64,000 bases of DNA from Turritopsis dohrnii (GCA_027922465.2 BQMF02000174.1:558001-622000); one strand, 5' to 3'; shown: positions 44,311-55,770, counted from the first letter of the stretch. Notes: generated from the letters alone by a model not told the origin. Translations and numbers: made by a program.

Positions 44311-46440
44311 GGAAAAAAACATGCTGTCATTGGAAAACAATTTCCCTGGTATACACAGAGAATTCTGCCAAAGAAACTTTGCAGCTCAACTGGCCGATGG
44401 CGTGTTCAGCAGAGTTGAAACAGACAAAGTCATCGAGATGACTCTAAACAAAGACACCAAGACACCTGGAGGGACAACCGAATAATACAACCTTTGTGCA
44501 GTATAACGATGGGAAGTTAATGCCGCCTACAGAGCATCGTTGCGTACCGTTTTCCACCAGTATCTTAACTACAAGTCTCAAGCACATAAACACAAAGACT
44601 TGTCACCGTCAAGAATTGCCAAGGATGGTAACAGTGTCATATCAACATTATCGATTCTCCAAGACACGTTTGTTGATCCATTTTGTGAACAACCACTACT
44701 TTCAATTTCTCATGGAATCGTTTTAGATGACCCTGCTGCACAAGATATGCTATCCGCCAAATCGTTTTTCTGAGGAACTCAAATCTTCCATTTTCGACAC
44801 CATTAAGAAAATGAAGTTATGCACTTTTGATAATCTGAAAAAGAAGAAGGTGATAGAAACAAAAAAAAAATAATGCTCGTATCCTTGCAAAGCGCCAAAG
44901 AACTGTTCGTGAAAGTCACGATCATCGCTCAAAAACGTGCAGTCAGCCTAAAACATCTTCTTTCTTACACTCTTATTCACCTTCCACTTGCTTTAGCTGA
45001 ATCTGATGACTCGCTGAAGAAAACATCAAAATCACTGTTAGTACACAAAATTGGGGAAACTCCATCTGTCGACATGTTACAAAGAAACCATGTTTTCATT
45101 GTTGATGGAATGGCATATGTTCATCAGTTGAAACCAACTGGACTAACATTAGACGTCGAGAGACAGGTCTTCTGGTGAAATGGTTGTGAAGAAGATAATC
45201 CCTACCGCTCAGATAAAGCAATGGAGTCAATTACTATCTTCTGGGGATTTCAAGAATAAACTAATCTCCTATTTCCTTGCCGAATGGAAAACTAAAAGGG
45301 AGCTTTTAGGGAGGAAAGAATTGTACCTAAATGATGAATCTGAGACATGGCGGTTCACAACAGCATCCATGGAGCTTGTAGGCGACCTGCAATCAAATCA
45401 AGAGGAAGCTGATAATAGGCTGATTCTACACGCGAATCATGCAAGTATGTCCTATAATGATGTCATCATTTCGTCCCCAGACACAGATGTCTTCGTTATC
45501 ACTCTTTCACAACTACCTAATATTGATGCAAATATGTTCATGTTGACGGGAACAGGTGATAAGGAACGTCTAATTGAATTGTAGGCAGTTGCAGAACAAG
45601 CATTAGAAAGACTCAACCAAACTGATTGCTCACAGAAAACATATTACGAGTTTCATTGCTTTACAGGATGTGATTCCACAAGTTCCTTCTCTGGACGAGG
45701 CAAGGACAAGCCACTGCAAATACTGGGAAAGAGTGAAGACTATGTAAATGCCTTTGCAGCCCTAGGATCAGAGAATGAGGTACCTGAATACATAACTGAT
45801 GTCCTAGAAAGTTTCGTATGCGACATATACGGGAAAAAGAACGCCCTCCAGCTTGAAATATTTTGGATGATCTAAGGTATCATATCTATTGCCAGAAAGC
45901 CGGAAAAGTGACATGTGAAGCATTACCCCCTTGTTCGAATGTACTGGACCAGCATATCAAACAAGTGAATGACCAAACACGAATTTGGAGAAAATGCCTC
46001 GAAAACAATGTTGATCCAGGAAACCATACAGATCATGGAGAATGAACTGTCGATCAAATGGATGACCTGCTTCCCAGCTCCAGAAGAAGTAAGGAAATTA
46101 TATTGTTAAAAAGAAAGTCTTATGTTGCTGTTTTGTCTTTTGTAGGGAATTTTTTTTCAAGAAATCTATGTAATAATGTCATTCTTTTGACTATGCGGGT
46201 CCTTGAACTGGTTTCTTGTACTTATAAAGTATGTCAAGAAGAATGTTTGTGTCGTTAATGGTTTTAATTGCACAGATGCTTGCAGCTATAGAAAGTGCAA
46301 AAATGGAAAGGACCATGACGAAGTTACAGAAACAGATTCGGAAAGTGAATATGATTTGGAAAGTGAATCTGATTCAGATGACAGCGATAACGATGATTTT
46401 TGATTTTACATTTTCAAACGGATATAGAACTTTGTAACTA
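44290..46440 (+). pseudogene. FEN/XPG-like (PIN-fold) element protein, copy 1, broken
   Basis: Fragments in several frames line up with the gene at 49.6-51.6 kb. The N-terminal part (44300-44790) includes FCQRNFAAQLADGVFSRVET and an ISTLSILQDTFVDPF block. NHVFIVDGMAYVHQLK lies near 45090-45140. QSNQEEADNRLILHANHA and IISSPDTDVFVITLSQLP lie at 45390-45510, FHCFTGCDSTSSFSGRGKDK near 45655-45710, and a Cys-poor acidic C-terminus at 46250-46403. The motif order VDGxA, EADxxL, DTDVF, TGCD mirrors the acidic metal-binding residues of FEN/XPG nucleases. I infer a nuclease ancestry. Multiple frameshifts and stops make it dead. Confidence 0.65.
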
Positions 46441-46473
46441 AGCATTTTTAACTAGAAATTCAATAAAAATACC

Positions 46474-46683
46474 TGTGGAGGAGATCTTCAAGTCGATAGG
46501 GACTATAAACATCCACTGGTAAATAGAAACGTTACTGTATTTTACGATGAATGGCACGTTGGTACAATCACTTGGTACAACAAAAAATTGGACGAGTGTC
46601 GTGTATTCTATGAAGTAGACAACTCGGAGGATTATTTGAAATTGGACGATTTCAATGGCGTTGATGTGATTTTGTTAGAATAG
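46474..46683 (+). CDS. Small ORF with possible Tudor/SH3-like fold
   Basis: A 69-codon frame without its own ATG reads …NVTVFYDEWHVGTITWYNKK … VFYEVDNSEDYLKLDDFNGV … and ends at TAG 46681. The alternation of short beta-like strands with a D-E-W-H-V-G-T-I turn is reminiscent of Tudor/SH3-like barrels, but I cannot name a family. It may be the last exon of the neighbouring element gene. Confidence 0.35.
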   Translation, partial: CGGDLQVDRDYKHPLVNRNVTVFYDEWHVGTITWYNKKLDECRVFYEVDNSEDYLKLDDFNGVDVILLE

Positions 46684-47284
46684 ACATTATATCTTTTATT
46701 ATATTTCTTTTACCGTATAGTTGATATTTGTTGAGATTTCGTGTTGTGTTCATACATATGACTACTGTATTAGTCGATATTTGTTAAGTTTTTCTGTTCA
46801 TGTTCAAAATTAAGAAATTAAGAAATATTTAGAACTATATCACTCATTGGATGAAAATTTTTATAAAAAATAATTAGAAACTGAATAAGAAACTTTTGGA
46901 ACTAAAAACACCAAAATTTTTACCAAAATTAAGAAACTTTTAGAACTAGCCCCTTTACCTAGTTTCTTATAAAAAAAAAACGTGTAATGCGAGACGGTGC
47001 TAGAAACCCCATGGCGGATAGCATAGGAACCAATTTCTAGTTTTTGTTCGACACTCCAAGTTCTATATTTTCCACGCTTTTTCGAGCTGCTTTCAACTAT
47101 GTGTAGTGATTTGACAACTTCTTCTTTTTCTCTTTATGTGAGGGATTTAGAGTCCAAATTAGAAACAACCTCTGAAGGTTTAGGAACTTCTGCCTTGAAG
47201 AAATCTCTGATCGACATTGTACGTCTGCCTCACCAACTAACACTGAGAGCACTGGATCATCCAAAAACAACTTCACTTAACAGG

Positions 47285-47465
47285 CGTTCGATTCGTAAAT
47301 GCATGATTCTTATCAAAGCGTTAGATTCGTGAAGTTCGAACGTGTGTTTCTTATTAACGTTCGATTTGTGAAATTCGAACGTGTGTTTTATATTTTAAGC
47401 ATTCGATTCGTGAATTTCGAACGTGTGTGACAATTCTTTCACGATTCGAACATTTGATGCGATTG
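47285..47465 (+). repeat. Short tandem repeat with TTCGAACGTGTGT motif
   Basis: A ~50-bp phrase (CGTTCGATT(C/T)GTGAAATTCGAACGTGTGT) occurs three times plus a partial copy. Each unit is itself partly palindromic (TTCGATTCG…TTCGAA). Confidence 0.85.
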
Positions 47466-47555
47466 TTTGTTCCATGGAGTTGTTTACTTACAAACGTTTG
47501 TAAGAAGAAGAGCTTAAACACGGTTGCATTTTTTCAATCAAGTTGGTAAAAGACA

Positions 47556-48134
47556 ATGGAGTCCTCTTACACAACACTCATTGGTTCTCGTGGATGGCAT
47601 GTATATAGAAAGTCAACTTGGAAGAATCCAAAAAAGAAGGAAGTTTTATCTTTTAAACTGGAAACGGATCCTATAGCGCTGAGATTTGATCCGCATTCAA
47701 TTGCAATAACCAGGAAATCAATTGAGTATTTGGTGCCTGTAACTGTTGGACATATTCCGCTCGAAATTTCAAGGCATGTTTATTTTTTTATGGAAAGGAG
47801 AGGAAAACTGGAAGCTCAAGTTGACAGAGTTAAGTTTGAAGAATCGCCGATTCCAAAGGGAGGACTCGAAATCATAACAAGTGTAACATTTAAAATTGAA
47901 GACAGCAAGAAAAGATACTTGGAACGCTTAATAAATCTTATTGGAGAAGATTATGTAACTCCCGTTGAAACGACAAACAACAGCGCTGTGAGTTTTGATG
48001 ACGAGCAGGATACTGACAATTCTGACGATTGCGATATTCACAATAAAGATGTCATGTTTTTCATTGACGACGACGACGACGACGACGACGAAGAAGAAGA
48101 AGAAAAAAGGTCTGAGGGACAGAGCGAGGAATGA
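47556..48134 (+). CDS. HIRAN-like domain protein with acidic tail
   Basis: An intact 192-codon frame from ATG 47556. Residues ~1-120 read GSRGWHVYRKSTWKNPKKKE … FDPHSIAIT … YLVPVTVGHIPLEISRHVYF … SPIPKGGLEIITSVTF. The GHIPxEIS and GGLEI blocks recall HIRAN-type domains, which bind 3' DNA ends in larger proteins, and similar stand-alone proteins occur in sponge and cnidarian genomes. The C-terminus has a nine-Asp run encoded by GAC/GAT repeats, then Glu and Lys. No catalytic domain is attached. Function unknown; it may be element-borne or host. Confidence 0.65.
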   Translation: MESSYTTLIGSRGWHVYRKSTWKNPKKKEVLSFKLETDPIALRFDPHSIAITRKSIEYLVPVTVGHIPLEISRHVYFFMERRGKLEAQVDRVKFEESPIPKGGLEIITSVTFKIEDSKKRYLERLINLIGEDYVTPVETTNNSAVSFDDEQDTDNSDDCDIHNKDVMFFIDDDDDDDDEEEEEKRSEGQSEE

Positions 48135-48269
48135 ACCTTAATGATTCTCACTATCTTTGTTATTATTTTTCATTACATTTAATGTACTTAATTAACTTCG
48201 AAAAGCATTAAAAACAGATTTTAGGCGTCAATCACATTTTGTTTTTTGTTTTTTTTGATTTTTTAAGTT

Positions 48270-48375
48270 CAGAAAATATTCGGACCTTTTAAGTTTCGGA
48301 CGTAAAAAATTTCGGACGATTTATTTTTCGGATGCAATTTTGTCCGAAAATAAAATGGTCCGAACTTTTTAATGT
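48270..48375. repeat. TTCGGAC-motif foldback
   Basis: TTCGGAC-like words occur on plus at about 48279, 48295, 48311 and 48328. Two inverse words (GTCCGAA, 48344-48365) follow, and the outer phrases AAGTTCAG/…CGGACC pair with GGTCCGAACTT. It is probably a small MITE. Confidence 0.6.
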
Positions 48376-48539
48376 ATGTTCAACAAAAACGCTTTCAAGA
48401 TCTGTGTGACTTTTTATTCCACATCGTTTTAACAATAAAAAACATTTAAGCTGCTTCCGTTTGTTTTGCTTAATGGTCAATAAACATCAACGCATTACTG
48501 TAACACTTTTCAACTTTTAATTGAGCTGTTGATGAAAGA

Positions 48540-48980
48540 AAAGATAACCCCCGTTTTTTGTTGAAAGTTGGAGTTTCGCATAAAATCGCTAACGAGGGGT
48601 ACTTCGTGTCCCATATCTTCTGAACGACCCATTGGTTTGCCCTCAAACTTTATAACTTTCTTTGCCCAAGGCAGGGCTACCACTGGTGCAGAAATGAAAG
48701 TTATAGCTTAAGTAGAAAAAAAGCTTTATTTTTTAAATTGCAAATTTAACCGCTAAAAATCGCGAATTTTTCAACCAAAAATATATTCAAATATAGTGCT
48801 TTTGATTATCTAAAACATGCAAAAGAAATTTTTGGAATCGGAAGTGGCTATCAAAAGTTATGAGGTAATTTGTTTCCACTGCCAATTATATTGAGACAGA
48901 CTTTAGTACTACAGTTTTTTTTAACTGATGTCTGCCAAAGTTTTTGTGCATTTTTGCATGATATATTTATAAGCATACAG
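48540..48980. other. Spacer
   Basis: No gene or repeat supported. Confidence 0.4.
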
Positions 48981-51916
48981 TTAGTGAGGGCTGAATTGTA
49001 ATCCCGCTAGATTCGTAATGTTAGAATTAAAATTTTACTTTAGTTGGATAACTTAGACCTCAAATAGAAAAAAAATCGAAGGTGTCAAAAAATTTGTCCA
49101 CTTGGGTCACGTGTGCTGACGTCAGTAATATTCTGGGTCAGCAAAAAAAAAATGTCATCATTTCTCAAAGTGTTTGGTACCATTCGAAAGACAATTGCAA
49201 TCGGAGCAGAAAATACAAGAATACTGTATTCTGAAAAGTTATTGTTCCAAAGTTACAAGCAATTGAAATTTGTATAAAATGCAGACCGATAATCTAATGA
49301 CCAGATTGTAAACCTTCTTTTTTGAGATGTTAACTTGGTGTAAAATGTTTGAAATTTGGCAATGATGTCATAATTGATCTAAATATTTGTTTTACATGAA
49401 TAATACATTACATCAAATCAGAAGGGAAGATGAATAGATAGAATTCTGACTAGAATTTCAATGATTAGAACTTAAATTCTTGATTTCCAACTACTCCTAA
49501 ATTAACCTTAAAAAAAAATTAGGGAGTTACTTTTCAAATGCAGACAGATATAATATCCTAGACACTATTACAAATCATATAGTTCAGTCTTCTTCCTCTT
49601 CAATGTCAATCTCATTTTCATTATAATCATCGTCGACGCCATCATTTTCACAGGAACTACACTTGCACATGTCTGTACATACCAGATCATACTTGAAACA
49701 CTTGCATCTTTTACTTTTGCATTTTGTTTTACAACTACAAATACTAAGTTCAGTTAAAGCAAGTGGAGCCGGGAGGTTATCAGTCATTATTGGCACTAGC
49801 GTGTTGTTATCTCTCTCCCAACCATAACCTTCCGGTTGTGGCAAAGATTGCTTGGCTAAGTGTGATCGTTTGAGAACCAAAGTTACATAGTGGCTGCGAA
49901 AGATCTTATACTTTAATGCTGAAGCTGTTGGAGGCAACTTTTCAACATCATTTGCATATCGTGAAAACAGATACCATCTCAAATCTGGAAGACTGAACAA
50001 GCTATCACACACTTTCTCGCGATACAACTGCACAACAAACGTCTCCAATGATTCCAAAACTTCTAGCGTTGGCAATGTTTCACCATCACCAAGCATGCTA
50101 AGAGCATGAAGTATCTTCCTGTCAGCGTTCATAAAACCTTTCCACCATGTTGATTTAGATTTACCATTAAAGCGACCCGTTTGGTCACATCCAGTGAATG
50201 TATGGAAGCCTAGGAGGGCTTTAGCACGTTCTGGACCGATAGCTTCGTAGCATGTATTAACTCGTATGTCACGCAAATCATCTTTCTTCCCAGTACGAAA
50301 AAATGTTGCAGTTGGTAGGCTCTGGGAATAATGAATAAGCAAAAGAAACACATCAGTGTCTGGAGAGTAAATGAAACACTCGCAAAAGGGATTATTTTTG
50401 GCAACATCAATGGCGTGTAGAATCAAAAGGGTGTCCGCTTCTTCATGATCATGTGTCAGTAGTTCCACATCAAAGCCGTCAATATTGGTATCAGTTGTAG
50501 TGCCATAAGTCACCGCGAATACTTTGTGTGATAGAGCCTTCTTTGCATAGTCAGCTAGATACACAGTTAACTCTTGGTTCGTTTCAATATGTGACAAAAA
50601 CTGTTACAAAGGTATATTCTCAATACTAGTAGTATTTGAAACGCGATACCGAACTTCCCTACCAGAGGTCCGTTTTTGCCGGGTTCTCCCCTTCAAGGAA
50701 CCTGCAATATACTGATCAAACACGAGCCGCACTTCGCCAAAACATTGTGTGATGAAATTCAGGCGTCTAGTGAATGCATGAGCGAAATCCTGAAATGTAA
50801 GATTATTAGATTATTAGAATTAAAAGAATTATTTTTTTAAAAGAAGCATCATCAACTCTATATTGTAGCTATTTAAACCAACACGGCTTTGACTTATTAC
50901 ATATGACACACTTTCAAAGTAAATTGTTTGAGTACCTGACATGTCTTCATTTCTTTAGTTTTAACAACTTGGTTTACCACAGCCATCCCATCAACAATTA
51001 TTACCTTCTGCAAGTCAGGAAGAGTGTTTAATGGTTTGTTTACCACTATGGTACATGATTTATCTGTATCTTCAATGTGGTGCAATATTTTCGACTTGTC
51101 CGAGCAAAAAAGTGGCTGTCCATCAATGCTAAATAAAGCTTTGGGTACAACAGAAAATTCGTAATTACCAATACAGCTTTCAAGCTCCAGTTCAGGACGT
51201 TTTCGAGCAGCAATAAGAAATCGCGAGAGAAGTGTCTTTTCTTCTCGAAGTTGCACCAGTTTTTTTCCAATTTCAGTCTTAAAGGACTTTACCTGTGACC
51301 GAAATGTTTTCAGCCCTCTCTTCTTCAGCTTGGCCCAAATAGATGTGTCTCCAACCAATCTCTCAGTAACGAAGTTGTCAAAGAGGTCCTTGCCAATTTG
51401 TTCTTGATTGACGAAATCCTTTTTCACATCATCGGGCAAAATAGCTTTAAATACCACATTATAGACGCTATGACATGACGTGAAACTTAAATCAAAGGTT
51501 TCCATTGCTTTTATCAGCTTATTGACATTATCATATACTCGTGTTGTTGTGTTACCTGTGAGCTGATAATGTTCCTTTCTTCTGGTCATTAGATTATCGG
51601 TCTGCATTTTATACAAATTTCAATTGCTTGTAACTTTGGAACAATAACTTTTCAGAATACAGTATTCTTGTATTTTCTGCTCCGATTGCAATTGTCTTTC
51701 GAATGGTACCAAACACTTTGAGAAATGATGACATTTTTTTTTTTGCTGACCCAGAATATTACTGACCTCAGCACACGTGACCCAAGTGGACAAATTTTTT
51801 GACACCTTCGATTTTTTTCCTATTTGAGGTCTAAGTTATCCAACTAAAGTAAAATTTTAATTCTAACATTACGAATCTAGCGGGAGTATATTTTAAGACA
51901 ATTCAGCCCTCACTAA
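48981..51916 (-). mobile_element. 2.9-kb element with ~330-bp TIRs carrying a FEN/XPG-like gene
   Basis: 48981-49304 and 51582-51916 are inverted copies along their length (outer ends TTAGTGAGGGCTGAATTG, inner ends …ACCGATAATCTAATGACCAG). The single gene inside (minus) starts within the right TIR, so the left TIR carries an orphan copy of the first codons. I find no clear target-site duplication and no classical DDE transposase. Whether the FEN-like protein mobilises the element, or the element is nonautonomous and the gene is cargo, is open. Confidence 0.85.
49584..51616 (-). CDS. FEN/XPG-like (PIN-fold) element protein, copy 2
   Basis: Exon 1 is 51616-50936 (MYKMQTDNLMTRRKEHYQLT…), donor CAG|GTACTC. 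Exon 2 is 50789-49584, acceptor ACATTTCAG; phases match. About 628 codons with one internal TAA (50606-50604). Motifs: VIIVDGMAVVNQVVK at the end of exon 1; HEEADTLLILHA; FIYSPDTDVFLLLIHY; LGFHTFTGCDQTGRFNGKSK. Then comes a helical region and CSCKTKCKSKRCKCFKYDLV…CKCSSC, a CXC-like Cys-rich zinc module, and an acidic end. VDG, EAD, DTD and GCD follow the order of acidic residues in FEN1/XPG, so a metal-dependent structure-specific nuclease is inferred. Homologous to the 44.3-kb copy. The stop may be real inactivation. Confidence 0.75.
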
Positions 51917-52069
51917 GTGCAGATTTCACAGTGTATTGTGTCGAACCTGCTCCCCCATCTGTACTGCATACAAGGCACATATGATTTGCAAATACCCTTC
52001 ATTGTAATACGGTTTTCTTCTTTCAGATGAGCTTCATAGAAGTTTCAAATTTTTATAAACATAAAAAAT

Positions 52070-53200
52070 CTCGTGACTCTGGTAATTTTTGTGCCTGATG
52101 GGGAGAAGAGTGATGGTCCAGATCCTTATTCTGATGAAGATGTTCCTTTGGCTAGATTAGCAATGTCAACAGGAGGAAATCAGCTGATGCTGTAAGATCC
52201 AGAAAGCGAATCCGATGGTGAATCGATTAACGAAGCTAGTGACAGTGAATATGTTCACGATGATGATGATGATGATGAGGGTGGTGGTAGTGAAGAGGAA
52301 TTAGCTGTTCATAATGGTAGTGGACATGGAAATAACAAGGACGTAACAATGGATAAGAGCAAAAACTATCGATAGCGTAAAAGGTTGCCTCACAATGTCC
52401 ACTCAAACTTCACTGGTGAAAATTTTGATGGTTTTGATGATTTACCTGCTAATTATTGGTTGCCAAGGCATTATTTTGACACAATTTTTAGTAAGGACCA
52501 ACATAAAGCTGATCAAACTAACTTGTATTCAGTCCAAGCAAGTGGAAAAAGTAATGCTACAAGTTCTGCAGAGATTGAACAGTTTATTGGGATACTTCTT
52601 ACAATGGTGCTTCTAAGGTACCCTCAGTATAGAATGATTGCGAATACAATGGGCCTGAAGAGATTTGAAGTATTAAAAAGATATTTTCAGTTAAATGACA
52701 ACACTAACATGCCAAAGAAAGGGACTACTGAATTCGATGTTTTGTACAAAGTACGACCTGTGGTTGATAGTCTTCTTGAAAAATGTAGAACTTTTCAACA
52801 AGAAGAATGCATGTCAATCGATGAGCAGATTATTCCCACAAAATCTAGATCATCTATCCGGCAATACCTGCCCATGAAGCCTCGTAAATGGCGAATAAAA
52901 GTGTGGGCTCGATGTGGAGTAAGCGGAATGGTTTACGACTTCACTGTGTACATTGGAAAAGAGTCAGATATCGCCATAACAAGAGAATATGGTAAGATTG
53001 GAGCTGTTGTGCTGAAACTTTTGGAACATTTGCCATCAAACGTTGGGCACAAAGTCTATATGGACAAACGTTGGGCACAAAGTCTATATGGACAATCTTT
53101 TTTGAAGCATCAGCTTATTCAACAACACTCTGAAGCAGCGAAAAATTTGGGCAGTAGGAACTATTCGCACCAATCGTTTACACGGTGCATAAATTAGGAG
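52070..53200 (+). pseudogene. piggyBac transposase, broken
   Basis: An acidic N-terminus (PDGEKSDGPDPYSDEDVPLA, stop, ESDGESINEASDSEY, Asp run) precedes, after a stop at about 52373, the frame 52385-53197. This has LPANYWLPRHYFDTIF, SAEIEQFIGILLTMVLLRYP, LKRYFQLNDNTNMP, then ECMSIDEQIIPTKSRSSIRQ (catalytic-region Asp) and KPRKWRIKVWARCGVSGMVY. A 28-bp tandem duplication (CGTTGGGCACAAAGTC…, about 53040-53095) shifts the frame at the next catalytic segment (VGHKVYMD…). The rest of the catalytic domain and the Cys-rich C-terminus are absent. TTAA ends were not found. Confidence 0.9.
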
Positions 53201-54270
53201 AAAGATACGAAAAAACATTCTGTCTCCCACTTACAGTACCATTTAATTTATTGTTTTAGGAAATAATTAAAAAAAAAGTAAGAAAAGAGATTTCAAGAAG
53301 GTTAAAAGTAAATATAGAGGATATAGAGAAAGCAACGCAAGAGATTGAATATGTGCTTGTCGTGTCAAAGAGAAGTTGCTGTTAAAAAGTACAGGATTGA
53401 AGGGTCGTTGTTATGTTTCTGCCTCCGTATGAAAGCAAAAAATAACGAGTTTGGGAAAGCTGGACGGAAGCAACGTGTAACTGCAAGGGTTACTCAAATA
53501 ACATTTTACTAAGGCATTTTCTCCTTTTTAACAGAACCGCTTATAATGTAGAAACAGAATACAGGCTTTTCAAATGTAATACACCAATCCAGCATGTTTT
53601 TGCTAGAAAAATTCGATGATAGAAACACTGCACCATTTTAGCTTGAAAAGGCTAGATTAACATCACTTATCTGTTATAGGTGCCTAATATCCGTTTAATC
53701 TAGGAGGATAGAAAAAGAGAAGCAGAAACAACTCAAATTTAAAGCCTATTCAATCTATTCAAATTTTGCTTTGTTTTTAAATCGAATAGAAACGTAAGCG
53801 CGATGCGTTCGTCCCAGTTTTTTCCGTGCAAAAAATGATGAAGTTCTCTCCTAACTGAAGCAGTTAGTCAGTAGTTTCGAAAGCATTTAACGTTTTTAAT
53901 TTTCATCAAATCAATGCCATTTTTATACCGTTCAAAATATGGTAGAAATTTTGTTTTACAGTGGCGAAAGAATTTTTCATGTCTTCGCTATTCAGTCAGT
54001 TCCGATAGTGCATTTACTGTGTCCTTTTGGGAAAGCAGATTCCATCGTGCAACACAGGTATGAAAAAACTGTTTATAGAACCCTTTCGACATTGGCCTAG
54101 TGATGTTCAATATTATAAACACGAAAGTTCTGTATCTGGAATCCATTATCATTGCTCACAAATTTTTAACTCCTATATCAGAAAATATCAGTTGATGTGT
54201 TGATGAATTCTGCCTCTAAGATGGAGATCGATCACAATTCTCCAAATCCCCATTTCATTATTGACACTAC
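53200..54270. other. AT-rich spacer
   Basis: No feature supported. Confidence 0.4.
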
Positions 54271-54690
54271 CATATTGGTTGCATGTTTCATCTTGAGGTT
54301 GGTCGTTATGCACAAGTAGGTGCTGAGAATTTCATTGACTTCATCAATTCTCGAGTTCGTACTGGAGACATTGGGAAGCACCTTGAGAAGCATAACAAAA
54401 AAAGTTTCGCATATTCAATACTTTGGGAAATGACTTTTTCTCTTTACGAAACAATATTGAGCAGCGCCATAATGAATGATATTCTACTGCTCTGGAATTG
54501 GATGCCAAATCTGATGTCCCGAGAGTAAAAAACAGACATTGGGCAGTCAAATCAAAAGAGAGAATGTGCCTTGTGACTCTTCTTCAACTTACTTCAGAAT
54601 AACCATCTCTGTTCCATTTCTTGACCATATGGAAATGGAGTTGAAGGAGAGGTTCAGGGATAACTGTTAATTGTCTATAAAGCATTTAGT
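54270..54690 (+). pseudogene. hAT-type transposase (DUF4371/ZMYM1-like), internally deleted
   Basis: The frame 54283-54528 reads EVGRYAQVGAENFIDFINSR and TGDIGKHLEKHNKKSFAYS, matching the DUF4371 segment of hAT-like proteins. In a neighbouring frame the sequence then gives ALELDAKSDVPRVKNRHWAV and, shifted again, PCDSSSTYFRITISVPFLDH then MEMELKERFRDN, the C-terminal segment before the dimerisation domain. The central RNase-H-like catalytic part is gone. Dead. Confidence 0.7.
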
Positions 54691-54699
54691 TGCCTCAGT

Positions 54700-55285
54700 T
54701 CTTATAGTGAAGGAATAAATTGTAAAAAAAAAGTAAAGTTCTGCACAGATTTTTATTTTCAAGACTTGGGAATCCGCTGACTTTTGATGGTGAATTACTC
54801 TTTTGGGAACAGCAATGGTTAGATTACTAAGGCTGCTATCATGATAATGTTATCAGAACACTGAGACATCAAGGCAGGCACTGATATGTACCCAAGTATT
54901 TTACTTTCCTAAAAATGATTGCAATTATTTCGATCACATCATGTGAAACAGAGGGACCCTTTTCTATTTTACATCGATTGAAAGACTACACTCGTAGTAC
55001 TATTATGACATTGAATAGACTAAATGGGGTTGCTTAATGTACATTCATAAGGAAATAGTCCCCAATATAAATAAGGCCATTGATAAATTTAATGTTGACA
55101 ACAGGAATTTGTGTTTCTGCTTATTAACATCCAAGAACAAATGTGTTTTTGTCTTTTGTTGATCTTATGACACAACACATTCTTTCTTCTGAATTAACTG
55201 TTACATATGAATATATTTGAAAATATTTTCACTAATAAACTTATATTTGCTAATAAATGCACTGTATGTAAACACATGTAATGTT
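54700..55285. other. AT-rich spacer
   Basis: No feature supported, though it may hold the intron or 5' part of the MADF fragment that follows. Confidence 0.35.
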
Positions 55286-55287
55286 AC

Positions 55288-55770
55288 ATTTAGGTAAAGA
55301 TGTATAGACGGAGTGGTCAAAACGACAAGTGGTTAAAGCGACGAAAAAAGGCAACAAGATCAGGAGCAGGAAAGACACAGCCGCCTACTTGCCAATATTT
55401 CAAGGAACTAATGTTCATAAAAGACTCTGTTAGCAACAGACAAACCTGTAGCAATGTCCCTACAACACCACAGATACCGACACCGACCCCTACGCTACCC
55501 CTGATTTCTTTACACCGCCAGATTCTCCTTTGTCAGTTACAATTCCTGTGGAAAACCAGGTACCACAGACACCTATCACAACACCTACATCAAGAAGTTT
55601 TGAGTCATCTGCAACAACTTCAGGAAAGAGAAAAAAGGATATGTCAATCCAACGTGATCTGAGTGCAACACAACAAAAAAGTGATGTTCCACAAAGCTGC
55701 CTACACTATAAGATCTTTATACTGTATACCTACAAAACGTTTGCGACGCCAACCATCGACTGCAAGTAAA
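55288..55770 (+). pseudogene. MADF-domain protein fragment (Harbinger accessory-like)
   Basis: After an acceptor-like …ACATTTAG (55293) the frame gives MYRRSGQNDKWLKRRKKATR, SGAGKTQPPTCQYFKELMFI, the second half of a MADF domain. A Pro/Thr-rich linker continues, with a frame change near 55505, into PTSRSFESSATTSGKRKKDM. Compare the intact domain at 38.0-39.1 kb. The first half is missing and no TIRs were found. Confidence 0.65.

Noticed and set aside
47099..47332. 77-codon plus frame before the HIRAN-like gene
   Set aside because: Runs into the TTCGAACG tandem repeat and shows no domain; possible 5' exon, but unsupported.
52695..52877. Alternative frame inside piggyBac
   Set aside because: Shadow of the transposase frame.
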